DNA from: Charina bottae
Lineage: Eukaryota > Chordata > Lepidosauria > Squamata > Charinaidae
Assembly: GCA_023362775.1 (NCBI GenBank)
Contig: JALMGJ010000003.1
Coordinates: 181,633,725-181,697,724 of the forward strand
DNA length: 64,000 nt
Reading direction: 5' to 3'
Shown here: positions 34,536 through 44,430 of the stretch, piece by piece
How positions within the stretch are numbered: the stretch's first letter is position 1
Layout of the letters: each line of letters starts with the position of its first letter
The notes under the pieces: model-generated
Databases searched by the model: none
Seen by the model: only the letters and a program-made list of their open reading frames with translations
Told to the model about the DNA's origin: nothing
Translations under genes and position numbers: made by a program

Positions 34536-35569
34536 TTCTTAGAATCTATGAAGCTGTTTTATTTATGTTTGAATTACCTATATTTTAAAACTGTTATGTT
34601 GTCTAATCACAATCAAGGCTTCCTTGGTAGGCAGCCAAGTTATATCATCATGGTCTGCAGCCCTATAATCTACCAAAGGTGGATTTTTGTTGCAAATTTG
34701 TAAGAGCTTTAATATGAATGCAGAGTGTGAGCTTTTAGAATTGCTCAAGCCACATTCATGTCACTAGACTATGATTTCTTTCTCATTCAGTACCAGCAAT
34801 ATTTTATGGTAGATAAGCAAATAGCCCCTTCCTAAAGTGACTATTTAGAAAGGCCTGCTTTAAAAGGGCTGTTTCTTCCCACTTCAGAACAGTACCTTGT
34901 TTTAGCCTTAGGTAATACAGTGGAGACTGTAGGCAAACAGGTGCATCTCGTAGTGTGTCATCAAGCAATCAATTCCATAATTATAGGTCATGAGGTACAG
35001 CTCTCCTTTGAAGCTGCTTATTGTTGCTGTTGCAGTGGATACAATTTGTCTGAGATATCAAATAGAGGAAGCAGTACAAATTTAATTTAAAAAACCCAAG
35101 CATTTATCTGGGGGTTTTAGAACTTGAGCCAACAGGTTTCTTCAATCTACAGAACTTGCAGAGGTGCAGAACAGAAGGCAGCGTCTTTGTAGCATGTGAA
35201 ACCTGTGATTTTTAAAAACAATTGCTTGCAAAGGCAAGAATGCTAGTAAACTGCTTTTCATTTATAAAAAGTGCATAGATCCTTCAGATAAAAGGACATG
35301 TTCAGTGTTATTGTCTTTCCTGTCTGGCCTCCCCCCACCTTTCTTTTCCTAATTAAAATGAGTTTTTAATATTTTTTTTGTTAAGCCATTTGCTTTGTTT
35401 ATAAAAGATACATTTTGAGTCGATGAATTTTGACCGCTACATCTTCGGTGGTAGCCTGGGTTGAAGGTGCATCCAGCTTTAAAGAGCAGCAGTGAGATTG
35501 GGGTACACTCTCACCATATTCTGATGCATGCGTAGTGAGAATTAAATTCCACAGAAATATAACCAAGGC
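34536..35569. other. No recognisable feature
   Basis: Unique AT-rich sequence. Confidence 0.4.
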
Positions 35570-35985
35570 TGTCTGCAGGGTGTGGTCTAAAAAGTCAAGA
35601 TGGCAGCTGTGACACGCAATAGAAGCTCCACCTGTTTTTTAGAAGAGTTCAATTGTACCATTGCAGTGGCTGATGTAATGGTATGTGGGAAAGACCTTGG
35701 GAGACTAGGCAAAGAGACACTGCCAAGGGAATGGTCAGATAAGAGACAGCATAGCCCACAGCTGCATAGTGGACAGGGCAAGAGGCTCAGAAGAGACCCT
35801 CCCTAGTTTCTCAGGCTGTAAAGGAGACAGGTGTGTTTGTGTGAAATTGTACTTTCAGACTTGCAAGATTCTGTCAATGTAGCTTTACAATAAAGTAGAA
35901 TTGGCTCATCTGCTAGTGATTCCTGTTTGGTTTACCCTGCGAGAATGACAGCCATCTTGACTTTTTGGACCATACCCTGTGGACA
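35570..35985. mobile_element. TIR element, about 416 bp, with retroelement-like core
   Basis: Ends TGTCTGCAGGGTGTGGTC...AAAAAGTCAAGATGGC and GCCATCTTGACTTTTT...GGACCATACCCTGTGGACA form roughly 35-bp inverted repeats. The interior 35868-35900 shares sequence with 4650-4870, including an AATAAA signal. No target duplication found. It may be a MITE that captured or was hit by another repeat. Confidence 0.55.
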
Positions 35986-37852
35986 CTCCTGAATGCAATG
36001 TACTATCCAATAAAAGATATGCTATAGCTTAGTCTTTGGTAAAGGTAAAAATTAGTAGGTTGTAATAAGCTATTTTCAATGCTATGGAATTAAGACAGTT
36101 TGCTTGTTCCTGACAGTATGGAACAAATATATAAGTATGGTAATATAATAGAAGACAAAATCTTCCAAGCATATCTGATGTGTTTAGAATGTCTTCTCTC
36201 CTGCTTCCTTACCGCAACAAAGACATGCATAGTTAGCATCTCCACTTCAAAGGAGTCACAGGGACACATACAGACACTAGACCAACGTTCTCACATCAAA
36301 CTAGCTGTGGGGAAGAACTTGTACCATTGAAACAGCAGATACTGATGCAATTAAAGGTGTTACTTTCACAACATTTTCTTTATCTTATTTTGCAAGTGAT
36401 ACTATTAACATTTTAATAGTATGCACGTAGGGCTTGGTTCTTCTGAACCCGGGTTTCTCTGACAAATAGGTCTACATGGCATCTCCTTATGGATGGTATT
36501 GTATCTCAATAACTCTCCCAGCAGTTTCAGATATAAATTATGCAGATTGGCCTTCTCTAACCTGGCACCTTTGGTCATCTGGTTAGAAATCAAGAGATTT
36601 GAAGTCCAACCCACCTACATGTCATTAGGTTGTACAAGACATATGCTCATTGCGGAGGTGGGTAACACATGGCCCCCATATGGCTGATGGCAGTTGAACA
36701 ATATCTTGAGGACCACATGTTGCTCATACCTTTTGAACATGATGCATAAGGAAAACATGGATGTTGCAGAATTCCATAGCAAAAGGAATGGTACAGAAGA
36801 ACACAAAAATTCACCTCCTGGAAAAGTTTAGTATTGCCTTTTAGAACTAAGCTGAAAGACAATAGGAGAACAAGACAACCTTATTTCTGACAAACTTTAA
36901 AGGAATTGTTAAAAGTGTGGATTCTTTGCCAAAGGAGAAAAAAGGACAATTCAGTGATGTCTGTCCTTTGGCCTAGCTACTAAGAAACTGTTCTTTACTC
37001 TTGAGAGCAGGGTGGGTAGTGTCTGGGAAAGATGTGGGATTAAAACATAAGCATGTTGGTTAGTTCACACTTGTTTGCATATTTAATACTTGAAGCTTGA
37101 TAGCTTTTAGCCAAATGTGGAAATCTTTTCCATTAAAAAAAATAATTATTTCTATATCCTCTCTTCCTCATTCAGGCTTTCTAAAAAATCCCCTCCTCCC
37201 ATTGTTTATGACAAACCTGTGAATTAAAGAACCAGGTTTCTGAAGATCAGACCGGTTGATGGAGGATGGCTACTTGTCAGAAAGCCTCTACCTACTGGTT
37301 GCTGAGGGAAAGCATGTCCTCCTGCCCTAGAGGTGGAGTTTCCCAGTAGTGTCTAGCTGACCACTGTGGGAAACAAGATGCAGGACTAGAGTTAGTTTGA
37401 TTTTGCAGTGTTCTTCTTACGATTAATGCAAGGTCATCTATTGTTGGGGCCAAATTACCATGACTTTTGCTGCATATTTCTAGTCTTGACTACAGATTTG
37501 TTTGTTCGTTTACAAGTAAACTTGCACATATCAGCACTCAAAGGCAGAACACTGGGAAACCTAAAATATAGTTTAGCCCTGAATAGAATCTCTAAGGTTG
37601 CTACATTTTCAAGACTCTTACAATTATACTTCATTGGCCCTATTAGAGTTGACACTAAGTAATATACAAGCTTTGCCTTTGATAATTAACACATGCTGGC
37701 TAATTAACATGTAAAACCTATCCTTTGATGGTATAGAGAAGAAATGGGAAAATGTGATCTTGTTTATAAGTTTCTACACTGAAGAAATTATTGATTGGTG
37801 AACTCAGAGGCCTTTTGTTGACTAGTCCAAACAAACCTAAAACAGTTAAGTA

Positions 37853-37854
<2 letters not shown>
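35986..37854. other. No clear feature
   Basis: Mostly unique. A diverged GGTGGGTAACACATGGCCCC stretch near 36658 could be an old relative of the CAGGGGTGGGCAA hAT family but its ends are not visible. Confidence 0.35.

Positions 37855-37934
<80 letters not shown>
37855..37934. repeat. Microsatellite (GT)n(AT)n
   Basis: (GT)n at 37855-37897 then (TA)n at 37898-37934. It directly follows the 3' end of the minus-strand LINE-like stretch, so it probably grew from that tail. Confidence 0.95.
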
Positions 37935-37939
<5 letters not shown>

Positions 37940-39530
37940 TATTATAGTAAAATCCAATACAAACTAAACTTAAAAGGGAATAGAGGGGAGGAGTAAAAAG
38001 TGCAGGAAAAAGAAAGAAAAAAGAGAAAGAGAAAGAGAAAAGTAAGAATATAATAAATAGAAAAGAAATAAATAAAGAATTGACTTCCAACCTTCATCAC
38101 AACAATATAAACAAATTTAGTAACTCTTCACCCTCTAGAAAGTTACAAACATTTATCTCTTCATCCCATATCCCATCTCTTATCTATAAACAAATCCATA
38201 AAGCATCATCTTTTCAGTCCTGGTGTCAGCAGAAAGTCCAAAAAGGGTAGCCAGAAGTAACAACATATTTTAACCTTGATCAAATAAACCAACTTTATAG
38301 TCCATCCTTTTACTCCTAACAGTCTTAATCTTTTGTTCATTCAAATATTGTCGTAGGATTTGATTTCTCTTCATTTCTTCTTTGTCCCATTGCACAGAGT
38401 TCTTCAAGGCTTTAACAAGCCTCTTTTGTAAATCCAGTAGAAAAAAATTATCCAGGCCACTCTCTTGATTTGTCATTTGTATTTCCTTTTTAAATTTTAA
38501 AACCTCAGCCAGTTTCTTTTGTAGATCCAGTAAAACATCCTCTTCTAAATCATTCTCTTGACCTGTCAGTTGTAAATCCGCTTTCGATACCATCTCTATC
38601 TTGTCAGATAAAATTTGTTCTACATCTGACATTTCTTCAATAATGTATTTCGAACATAGTCTATCCATAGAATTACTGACATTGTTGATATTGTGGCTAC
38701 TATTTTCTGATTCTATTCTTCAAAAGTCTCCTTCAGTATTTTTATTCATAATGTTTTAAACCATCTTGCAGGCCTGTATATCTTTCCTCTACCTAAAATC
38801 TTTAGTCCCCTCTAGTGTCCAGTTGTTGAAATCATGAAATTATCTGTTATGTCTTGTAAAAACCAAAACAGGATCTATTTCCCACGAGAAGCTGTGTGTA
38901 CCTTATAATTAATTCCAAAATCTTATTGTAAAAGTTTAAATATTACAATATTATCTGGACCCTTAATCCATTTCTAACTTTCTAAAATCTTATTTAGCTT
39001 TTTGCTGTTTATTTCAGATTCTTTAAATTCTTAAGCTTATAATTAAAATTTTCTTTCATTCAGGATTAAAGGCAGACTCACCTGGTGTTTTCAGACTTGT
39101 CATTCTGGAGGTTTCTAATAGCTTACAAGTAGTTAATGAGCTATTTCCAAAAGTGATTAGAAAATGAGGTTTGTGAACTTAGTGTCCTTCAAAAGTCTCC
39201 ACCACACTTGCAAGCAAGATGGCTAATCCCATTGTTTCCCAGTGCTCAAAACCACGGAAAACTGCTGTCCTGTGTTTCCTCATGGGGAGCAGCCGTCTGG
39301 AACACATGTGGGCAATCTCCCACCCTCTCCTTATCTGGAGAGGTTCCAAGGAACTGGTCTACTCACTGGTTCCTTGGCCTTTGCTTTCGCAGAGCTGTCT
39401 TCAGTTCACCATACCTTCCCTGGAAGTCCAAACAGTTAAATATTTGTTAATTATCTTCTTACTGAAGTCTTCAAAGCAGCATTCAGATTATATCTGTACT
39501 TGGATACATATTAAATAGATACAATAAAAG
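37935..39530 (-). mobile_element. Unassigned LINE-like stretch (possibly L1-type)
   Basis: In minus sense it has a small frame (38270-38668), a pyrimidine-rich stretch (complement of the AAAGAAA/GAGAAA run at 38007-38070) and an end with ATAATAAAAATT followed by a microsatellite. The layout (small acidic frame, pyrimidine-rich 3' region, AATAAA) repeats at 53838-55675. I cannot name the family; L1 is a guess. Confidence 0.35.
38270..38668 (-). CDS. Hypothetical 132-aa frame in LINE-like stretch
   Basis: Begins ATG, length 132 codons, rich in Glu, Asp, Lys and Leu. It contains an internal near-repeat (LLDLQKKLAEVLKFKKEIQM, then LLDLQKRLVKALKN about 36 residues later) with heptad-like leucines that suggests a coiled coil. 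This composition would suit a LINE ORF1-type RNA-binding protein, but no domain is recognised. No splice context or host-gene evidence. Confidence 0.3.
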   Translation of the reverse strand: MDRLCSKYIIEEMSDVEQILSDKIEMVSKADLQLTGQENDLEEDVLLDLQKKLAEVLKFKKEIQMTNQESGLDNFFLLDLQKRLVKALKNSVQWDKEEMKRNQILRQYLNEQKIKTVRSKRMDYKVGLFDQG

Positions 39531-40513
39531 CCAATTAAAAAGCAACTCAAAACTATAGCAGCTTGAAAAGCAGTAAATAAAGTGATATTAACAGTAGTTA
39601 TAGAATATAGAAAAGGAGGAACAAAAAGAGAAGATCATACATTGCACTAAAACATAATATGGTATGTTTTATTTTGGTTGTGCAAATTCAACCATATGGA
39701 CTAACCATGATTAAAGAAACTCGACTTAGCATGATGTGCATACTCAGCCTATGGATCCCAACCATGCATTAGGGTTTGATTGGGGAATATTGAGTTGCTG
39801 AATTCTACTCTAATCTGATGTATCCATGTAGTGGCAACATGCAGAAGACCTTTGTAACTCGAGGAGTTAAGTGGCATGTTTTGATTTTCTTTCCCCACAC
39901 CTAGGAGATTAGAGTTTATTTTGAGTTATGCTGAAGTTTAACTGGCTTGTTTTTATTTCTGTTTGGCATGGGAGGGGGGAGAGAAGAAGTATATGCCCAC
40001 TCCTCCAACAGCCCTCCAGAACATAACTTTGTTTAAAGTTGGGGGAGAGATAAGAGAAAACCCCCAGCTTGTTAGTTTGAGCATAAGTTTACTCCTCCAG
40101 CCGCCCCTCTAGCAGCTTGGAATTGGGGGGGGGGGGGATGATAAGAAATTGTTTATGCCTAGACACTGGCTTATCTGATGGCTTCCCAGGTTCTGGGAAT
40201 GATGTCATGGACAGGTGCCAGGGCCCAGAAGGAATCCCAGTCAAGGTCAGTCTGGGCTTGGTCACGGGGTTTGGGAGCCAGGCTTTGATAAAAACCTTAG
40301 AATTGTCTTTGGAGTTTGGGAACTTTGATACAGGCTCAGGACGCTGGGTGCTGTGGGACTCAACAGCCATTCCTTTTGGGGTTATTCTCTGCTATCTTAG
40401 CCAAGTTCCTGGTAGCAACAAGGGAATAAAGGTATCACCTTGCTTTGGTATGTATGATTTCTTTCTGTATGCTATGCTTTGTGTAATCTGTTTAAACTGT
40501 GTTTTTGTTTAAC
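39531..40513. other. No gene recognised
   Basis: Contains ATTAACCATGATT-type motifs near 39665-39790 that resemble the MITE arms at 43007. The 131-codon frame at 40117-40512 has no known domain. An AATAAAG occurs at 40424. Possibly an old retroelement end. Confidence 0.35.
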
Positions 40514-40702
40514 TTTGTTTGCTTAAGTTTATAATAAAGTGTTAAGTTTCTTTATCCACTGGCGTGATGTTACTTACATCATAATTAAATGTCTTTTTTT
40601 TTTCAAATTTATTTTATTTTATTTTTTTAAAACAAAGATAAAAACTACAAAAAAGAAAAAAACACTACATACAAAAAAAGAAACATTAAAAGTGCAAAAA
40701 CA
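40514..40702 (+). repeat. 189-bp direct duplication, copy 1
   Basis: Starts TTTGTTTGCTTAAGTTTATA and covers about 80 bases of flank plus the first 107 bases of the LINE fragment at 40596. It is repeated at 41519-41706 with a one-base length difference. Confidence 0.9.
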
Positions 40703-40791
40703 AAAAAGAAAAACTTCTAGAAAGTTAGATATAAAGTTGGCTGTTGTGGGTCTTCCGGGCTGTGTGGCTGTGTTCTGGAAGTTGTGGTTCC

Positions 40792-40827
40792 TAACGTTTC
40801 GCCAGCATCTGTGGCCAGCATCTTCAG
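40792..40827 (-). ncRNA. Minimal hammerhead ribozyme core, foldback left arm
   Basis: Minus strand: CTGAAGA, stem II region TGCTGGCCACAGATGCTGGC, then GAA-ACGT-T. Stem II here keeps only short pairing. The flanking CCT and AGG can form stem I. Same family as the right-arm copy. Confidence 0.6.
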
Positions 40828-40921
40828 AGGGCAGGAGCACAGACAGAAGCGAAATCTCTGTGCCCAGGTAGAGTGATTTCCAGGTAGACAGAGATTTCGC
40901 TTCTGTCTGTGCTCCTGCCCT

Positions 40922-40956
40922 CTGAAGATGCTGGCCACAGATGCTGGTGAAACGTT
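40922..40956 (+). ncRNA. Minimal hammerhead ribozyme core, foldback right arm
   Basis: Plus strand: CTGAAGA, TGCTGGCCACAGATGCTGGT, then GAA-ACGT-T. ACGU forms the palindromic two-pair stem III; the U would be the cleavage base; CCCT before and AGGAAC after can pair as stem I. Confidence 0.6.
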
Positions 40957-41255
40957 AGGAACCACAACTTCCAGAACACGGCCACACAGCCCGGAAGACC
41001 CACAACAGCCATCGAACTCCGGCCGTGAAAGCCTTCGACAATACATAGATATAAAGTTATTTACAAGGGTATCAAGTCGTCGCCTTTTCATATCTTAAAC
41101 ACCTAATTAGTTTTTAAGTTTTGTACTTCAAGAGAAGCTTTTGGCAGTAAGAAGAAGCGAAATCCCTCGGTAATTATAATTATTTTTGGAACCTCTTAAT
41201 CAATAATTAAATGTCTTAAGACATTGTGTATTAAGGGTTGCAAATATATGGATGG

Positions 41256-41269
41256 CCACTAGATGGCAG
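41256..41269 (+). promoter_or_regulatory. CTCF-type motif inside a repeat
   Basis: CCACTAGATGGCAG fits the CTCF core consensus CCASYAGRKGGCAS at every position. The surrounding GGGTTGCAAATAT ... GCAAAGAA recurs at 48563-48604, so the motif belongs to an interspersed repeat. Binding is not shown. Confidence 0.5.
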
Positions 41270-41518
41270 CAAAGAATTATAGAAATATCTCATCCTTTTC
41301 AGCCATCTTGTGGAAATTCAGATTGTTGCACTCTAAATCTGCTAGCCATAGCATATATTTTACACAATTTTAATGTTTTCACTTGTAAAGTGTTACACTT
41401 AGCTATTTTGATTTTTATTAATCTAACAGCAAATTCAAGTGAACTCTGAAAGTTCTATAAGAGCATGAAACTCGTTCACTTAAGTAGACTATTTCAGAAT
41501 TAATATTTTATAAGCTTG

Positions 41519-41706
41519 TTTGTTTGCTTAAGTTTATAATAAAGTGTTAAGTTTCTTTATCCACTGGCGTGATGTTACTTACATCATAATTAAATGTCTT
41601 TTTTTTTTCAAATTTATTTTATTTTATTTTTTTAAAACAAAGATAAAAACTACAAAAAAGAAAAAACACTACATACAAAAAAAGAAACATTAAAAGTGCA
41701 AAAACA
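41519..41706 (+). repeat. 189-bp direct duplication, copy 2 (188 bp)
   Basis: Near-identical to 40514-40702, including the LINE boundary and the target duplication, so it arose after the LINE inserted. It lacks the PLE because it ends before it. At its end, GTGCAAAAACACTTTTTTGC can fold as a small hairpin at the junction. Confidence 0.9.
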
Positions 41707-43006
41707 CTTTTTTGCACTTTGCAGCTGAAACAAAAATGTGGGACTTGATCAAAGACAATGATGTCTTAACTAAATAAAAGCATGGGACAAGTGCCATAAG
41801 ATATCCCTGAATTTCAAGACATGCATTTTGAGAAAGAATCTGTTAAAACTGTCAGCATCCAAGGCTTGAAAAGATTGCAGAGGAAATCAAAAGGAAGAAA
41901 AAGGCTCTGCCATCCTTTGTGTTTAGGGGAAGTGAATTAACTTCTTGACATTTATAATATTAATTTTTATGCTTTGATGGAAATAATCTGTTACAGTGCT
42001 TTAAAGGCCTGTGCTTCACCTCAAAGTGGTGGGAAGGAGCAAAAGACTTCAAAGTGAATAATTACCTGTTGATGATATATTGCATTTAAGCCCTTTGGCT
42101 GGGATTAAAGCCAATCCTTGGGGCTGTTAACAACCTGCAGTAAACAACTAATGAATCAGAGTACTGGGACATAACCAAACAAAACTCAGAGATTTTCTCT
42201 ATTATGACTACAAGCTGTTGCTGGAATGTTCCATAATATAATGCAGGCTTCCCCAACCTTGCGCCTTCTGGAGATGCGTTAGAGCACAACTGTCATAGTC
42301 TTCAGTCAGTTCTGTGCACAGATTTTCGTTCTTCAGAATGACATACTCAATACGCAAGTGTAGGGTTGAGGCCCCACTTATTCTATACTAAAGTTGGAGG
42401 GTCAAAAATTCTGTAGCCCACAACTAATGCCTGAAATTAATTGTTAAAAAAATTCTGGGTAGGTGATACATCCAAGTTCTATTTAAATATCTCTATTAAA
42501 AGAGAACCAATTGCCTGCCAGAACAATCTGTTCCCGTGTCACAGAATTTGCATCATCAAGAAGTTCTTCCTAATGTTCAGTGTTCCATTTGAAATTGTGG
42601 TTCAATGAACAACCAATAATAAAGTTGCTTCTTCATTGATGTATTGGATTTTCATTCAAGAATTTAATTATATCAGCCTTCCCAGATTAAATATATTCAT
42701 TTCTTTAACGTTTTCCCATAAACCTTGGTTGCAGGTCCAGGGCCAGTTTTGCTGTCATTTATTAATATAACTCTAAACTGTGGAACCAAGAGCTAGACAG
42801 GTCCAGGTAGACCCTGAGCAAAATAGAATAGAGTAGTATCATTATTTATCATGAGCATGGAGCATGCATCATGAATGGGCTCTTGTAATTGCATCATAAG
42901 AACTGAGAATAAGCATTAATAATTTACTCAGGGCAAAGAACTTCAGCCCTGTTCCCAAACTAGATTTCAATGCCCTCCATTGCACCAATGGTTTACCCCA
43001 TTGATT
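41707..43006. other. No gene recognised
   Basis: Unique sequence; CAGGCTTCCCCAACCTTGCG at 42245 may be the start of an old hAT but no right end is visible. Confidence 0.35.
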
Positions 43007-43076
43007 TATAAACCATGATTAATGACTTCAATGCCTAGGTTCATTCATCACATTAAGTCATTCATTATGGTTTATA
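43007..43076. repeat. Inverted repeat, possible MITE core
   Basis: TATAAACCATGATTAATGAC at 43007 mirrors GTCATTCATTATGGTTTATA ending at 43076, with two mismatches in 22 bases. Likely part of an old DNA element. Confidence 0.45.
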
Positions 43077-43910
43077 TGTAACAAACCATTACCAAACAAA
43101 ATTTAGCTTTAATGCTGTACTCAGTCTTGTTCTAAACGCAGAAAAAAAAAACCTTTCTCCATATAGTTTTTCCATATTCACCTGCCCTTAATTTCTTACT
43201 GACAAAAGTTTGGAGGAAGGAAGTCTTCAAGACTACAAGCAAAATACTCCATCAGAAAGCCTGCATTTAACCTAGGTTGTTACCCAAGCAAGTCACATAA
43301 ACTGGACGCGGGTCCAGTCCACAAAATTAGTGCTAATTTCTATTTGAGTTGTCCTTCTCAGTCAGTTCTCACCTGAAGCCGAAGAATAAATGCCCCCTGC
43401 CTTATTTGAAGCCCATCATTTACTTCACCATAAGGTAACTAATCCCTGGTTTCACTTATAATATATTTACCTATATTTGCTTTCATTGTATCCTTCTGAA
43501 TTCTAATACTTTCAGCAGTCTAACTGATGCTGTTTGCTATAGAATCTGGTATATGGAACTGATTTTGGAATTGTTTGCACGCGTGTTCACATTTTGAGTA
43601 TACAGTCTAGACTCAACCTTGAGGAAAATTCAGGCCTTTCTTATTGAAAAAAAATTCCCATTCAAAGAATGTAAACAAGAATGCAGCTCGCAAGAATGAT
43701 TTGATGTCATATTTAGCATATAGTTGGCTGCTATTTTGGACCATCCAAAGTTACCAGTGCTTGCTTTTTATCATTTTTAATATTTTTTTTAGGGTAGTGC
43801 AGTGTGAGATTGTCAATGTTTTTGACTGAGATGTGGAATAGAGAACTGAAAATATGGGAAAGTAAACATAGTCCAGAGAATGGAATGTAAACAATAACAG
43901 GGCTGCCAAA

Positions 43911-44430
43911 AGGCTAGTTTGGTCTAGTGCAGTGCTTTCCAAAGTGCCGCTGTTGGCGACACACCAACGGTGGCAGTGGCGGCGGTGTGGGGGGTGCAGG
44001 GGGGCACGTGTGTGCATGGCGGCGGCATGGGGGGGTGCGCGGTGGCGTGTACAGCAGCGGCGGCAGCCTCACTAAAACGCGGAAGCGCTGATGGCGCGCC
44101 GCTGCTGTACACACTCCGGTGCCGCGCGTGCCCCCGTGCCGCCGCTTCGCGACACACTAAACTGTGTATTGCAACACACAGTTTGGAAAGCTATGGTCTA
44201 GTGGTTAAGGTGCTGGGCTAGAAACCAGGAGACTGTGAGTTCTAGTCCCGCTTTAGGCATGAAAGCTGGCTGGGTGACCTTGGGCCAGTCACTCTCTCTC
44301 AGCCCAACTCACCTCACAAGGTGGTTGTTGTGGGGAAAATAGGAGGAGGAAGGAGTATTAGGTATGTTTGCCACCTTGAGTTATTTATAAAAATAATAAA
44401 GGCAGGATAGAATCAATCAATCAATCAATC
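43911..44430 (+). mobile_element. tRNA/CORE SINE, tail type A, split by a hAT
   Basis: The head (GCTAGTTTGGTCTAGTG) is cut at 43929, and the SINE resumes at 44204 with GTTAAGGTGCTGGGCTAGAA, B-box-like GAGTTCTAGTCC, CORE block and LINE-like tail (CCACCTTGAGTTATTTATAA ... AGGCAGGATAG), ending in (AATC)n. The insertion lies in the A-box region of its RNA polymerase III promoter. Confidence 0.85.
43930..44195. mobile_element. Non-autonomous hAT element (266 bp), in SINE
   Basis: Ends CAGTGCTTTCCAAAGTG / CACAGTTTGGAAAGCTATG. Perfect 8-bp duplication GTCTAGTG at 43922-43929 and 44196-44203. GC-rich interior (GGCGGC repeats) with GCGACACAC motifs, as in 6097-6360 and 57804-58062. No transposase. 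Confidence 0.9.

Larger units (their letters stand above)
40739..41045. mobile_element. Penelope-like foldback element (307 bp)
   Basis: Two PLE terminal-repeat pieces in inverted orientation form arms of about 125 bp (left starts GGCTGTTGTGGGTCTTCCGG; right ends CCGGAAGACCCACAACAGCC) around a short centre, with a further 25 bases on the right only. Target duplication TAGATATAAAGTT at 40726-40738 and 41046-41058. Each arm holds a hammerhead core. No coding. Confidence 0.85.
40596..41202 (-). mobile_element. LINE 3' fragment with 15-bp target duplication
   Basis: Poly(T) start (tail on the minus strand) and AAAGATAAAAACTACAAAAA, also seen at 53876-53895, so the same LINE group. Perfect duplication ATAATTAAATGTCTT at 40581-40595 and 41203-41217. 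The far end reads MKRRRLDTLVNNFIS in sense, perhaps a C-terminal ORF scrap. A PLE foldback sits inside it. Confidence 0.7.

Noticed and set aside
40117..40512. A 131-codon open frame as a host gene
   Set aside because: No domain, no splice context, overlaps a G-run, and looks like a chance frame next to repeat sequence.
42245..42300. Another hAT starting CAGGCTTCCCCAACC
   Set aside because: No right end or target duplication is visible, so it is not listed as an element.
44197..44235. A tRNA gene on the plus strand
   Set aside because: The tRNA-like A-box and B-box belong to a SINE head; there is no full cloverleaf.
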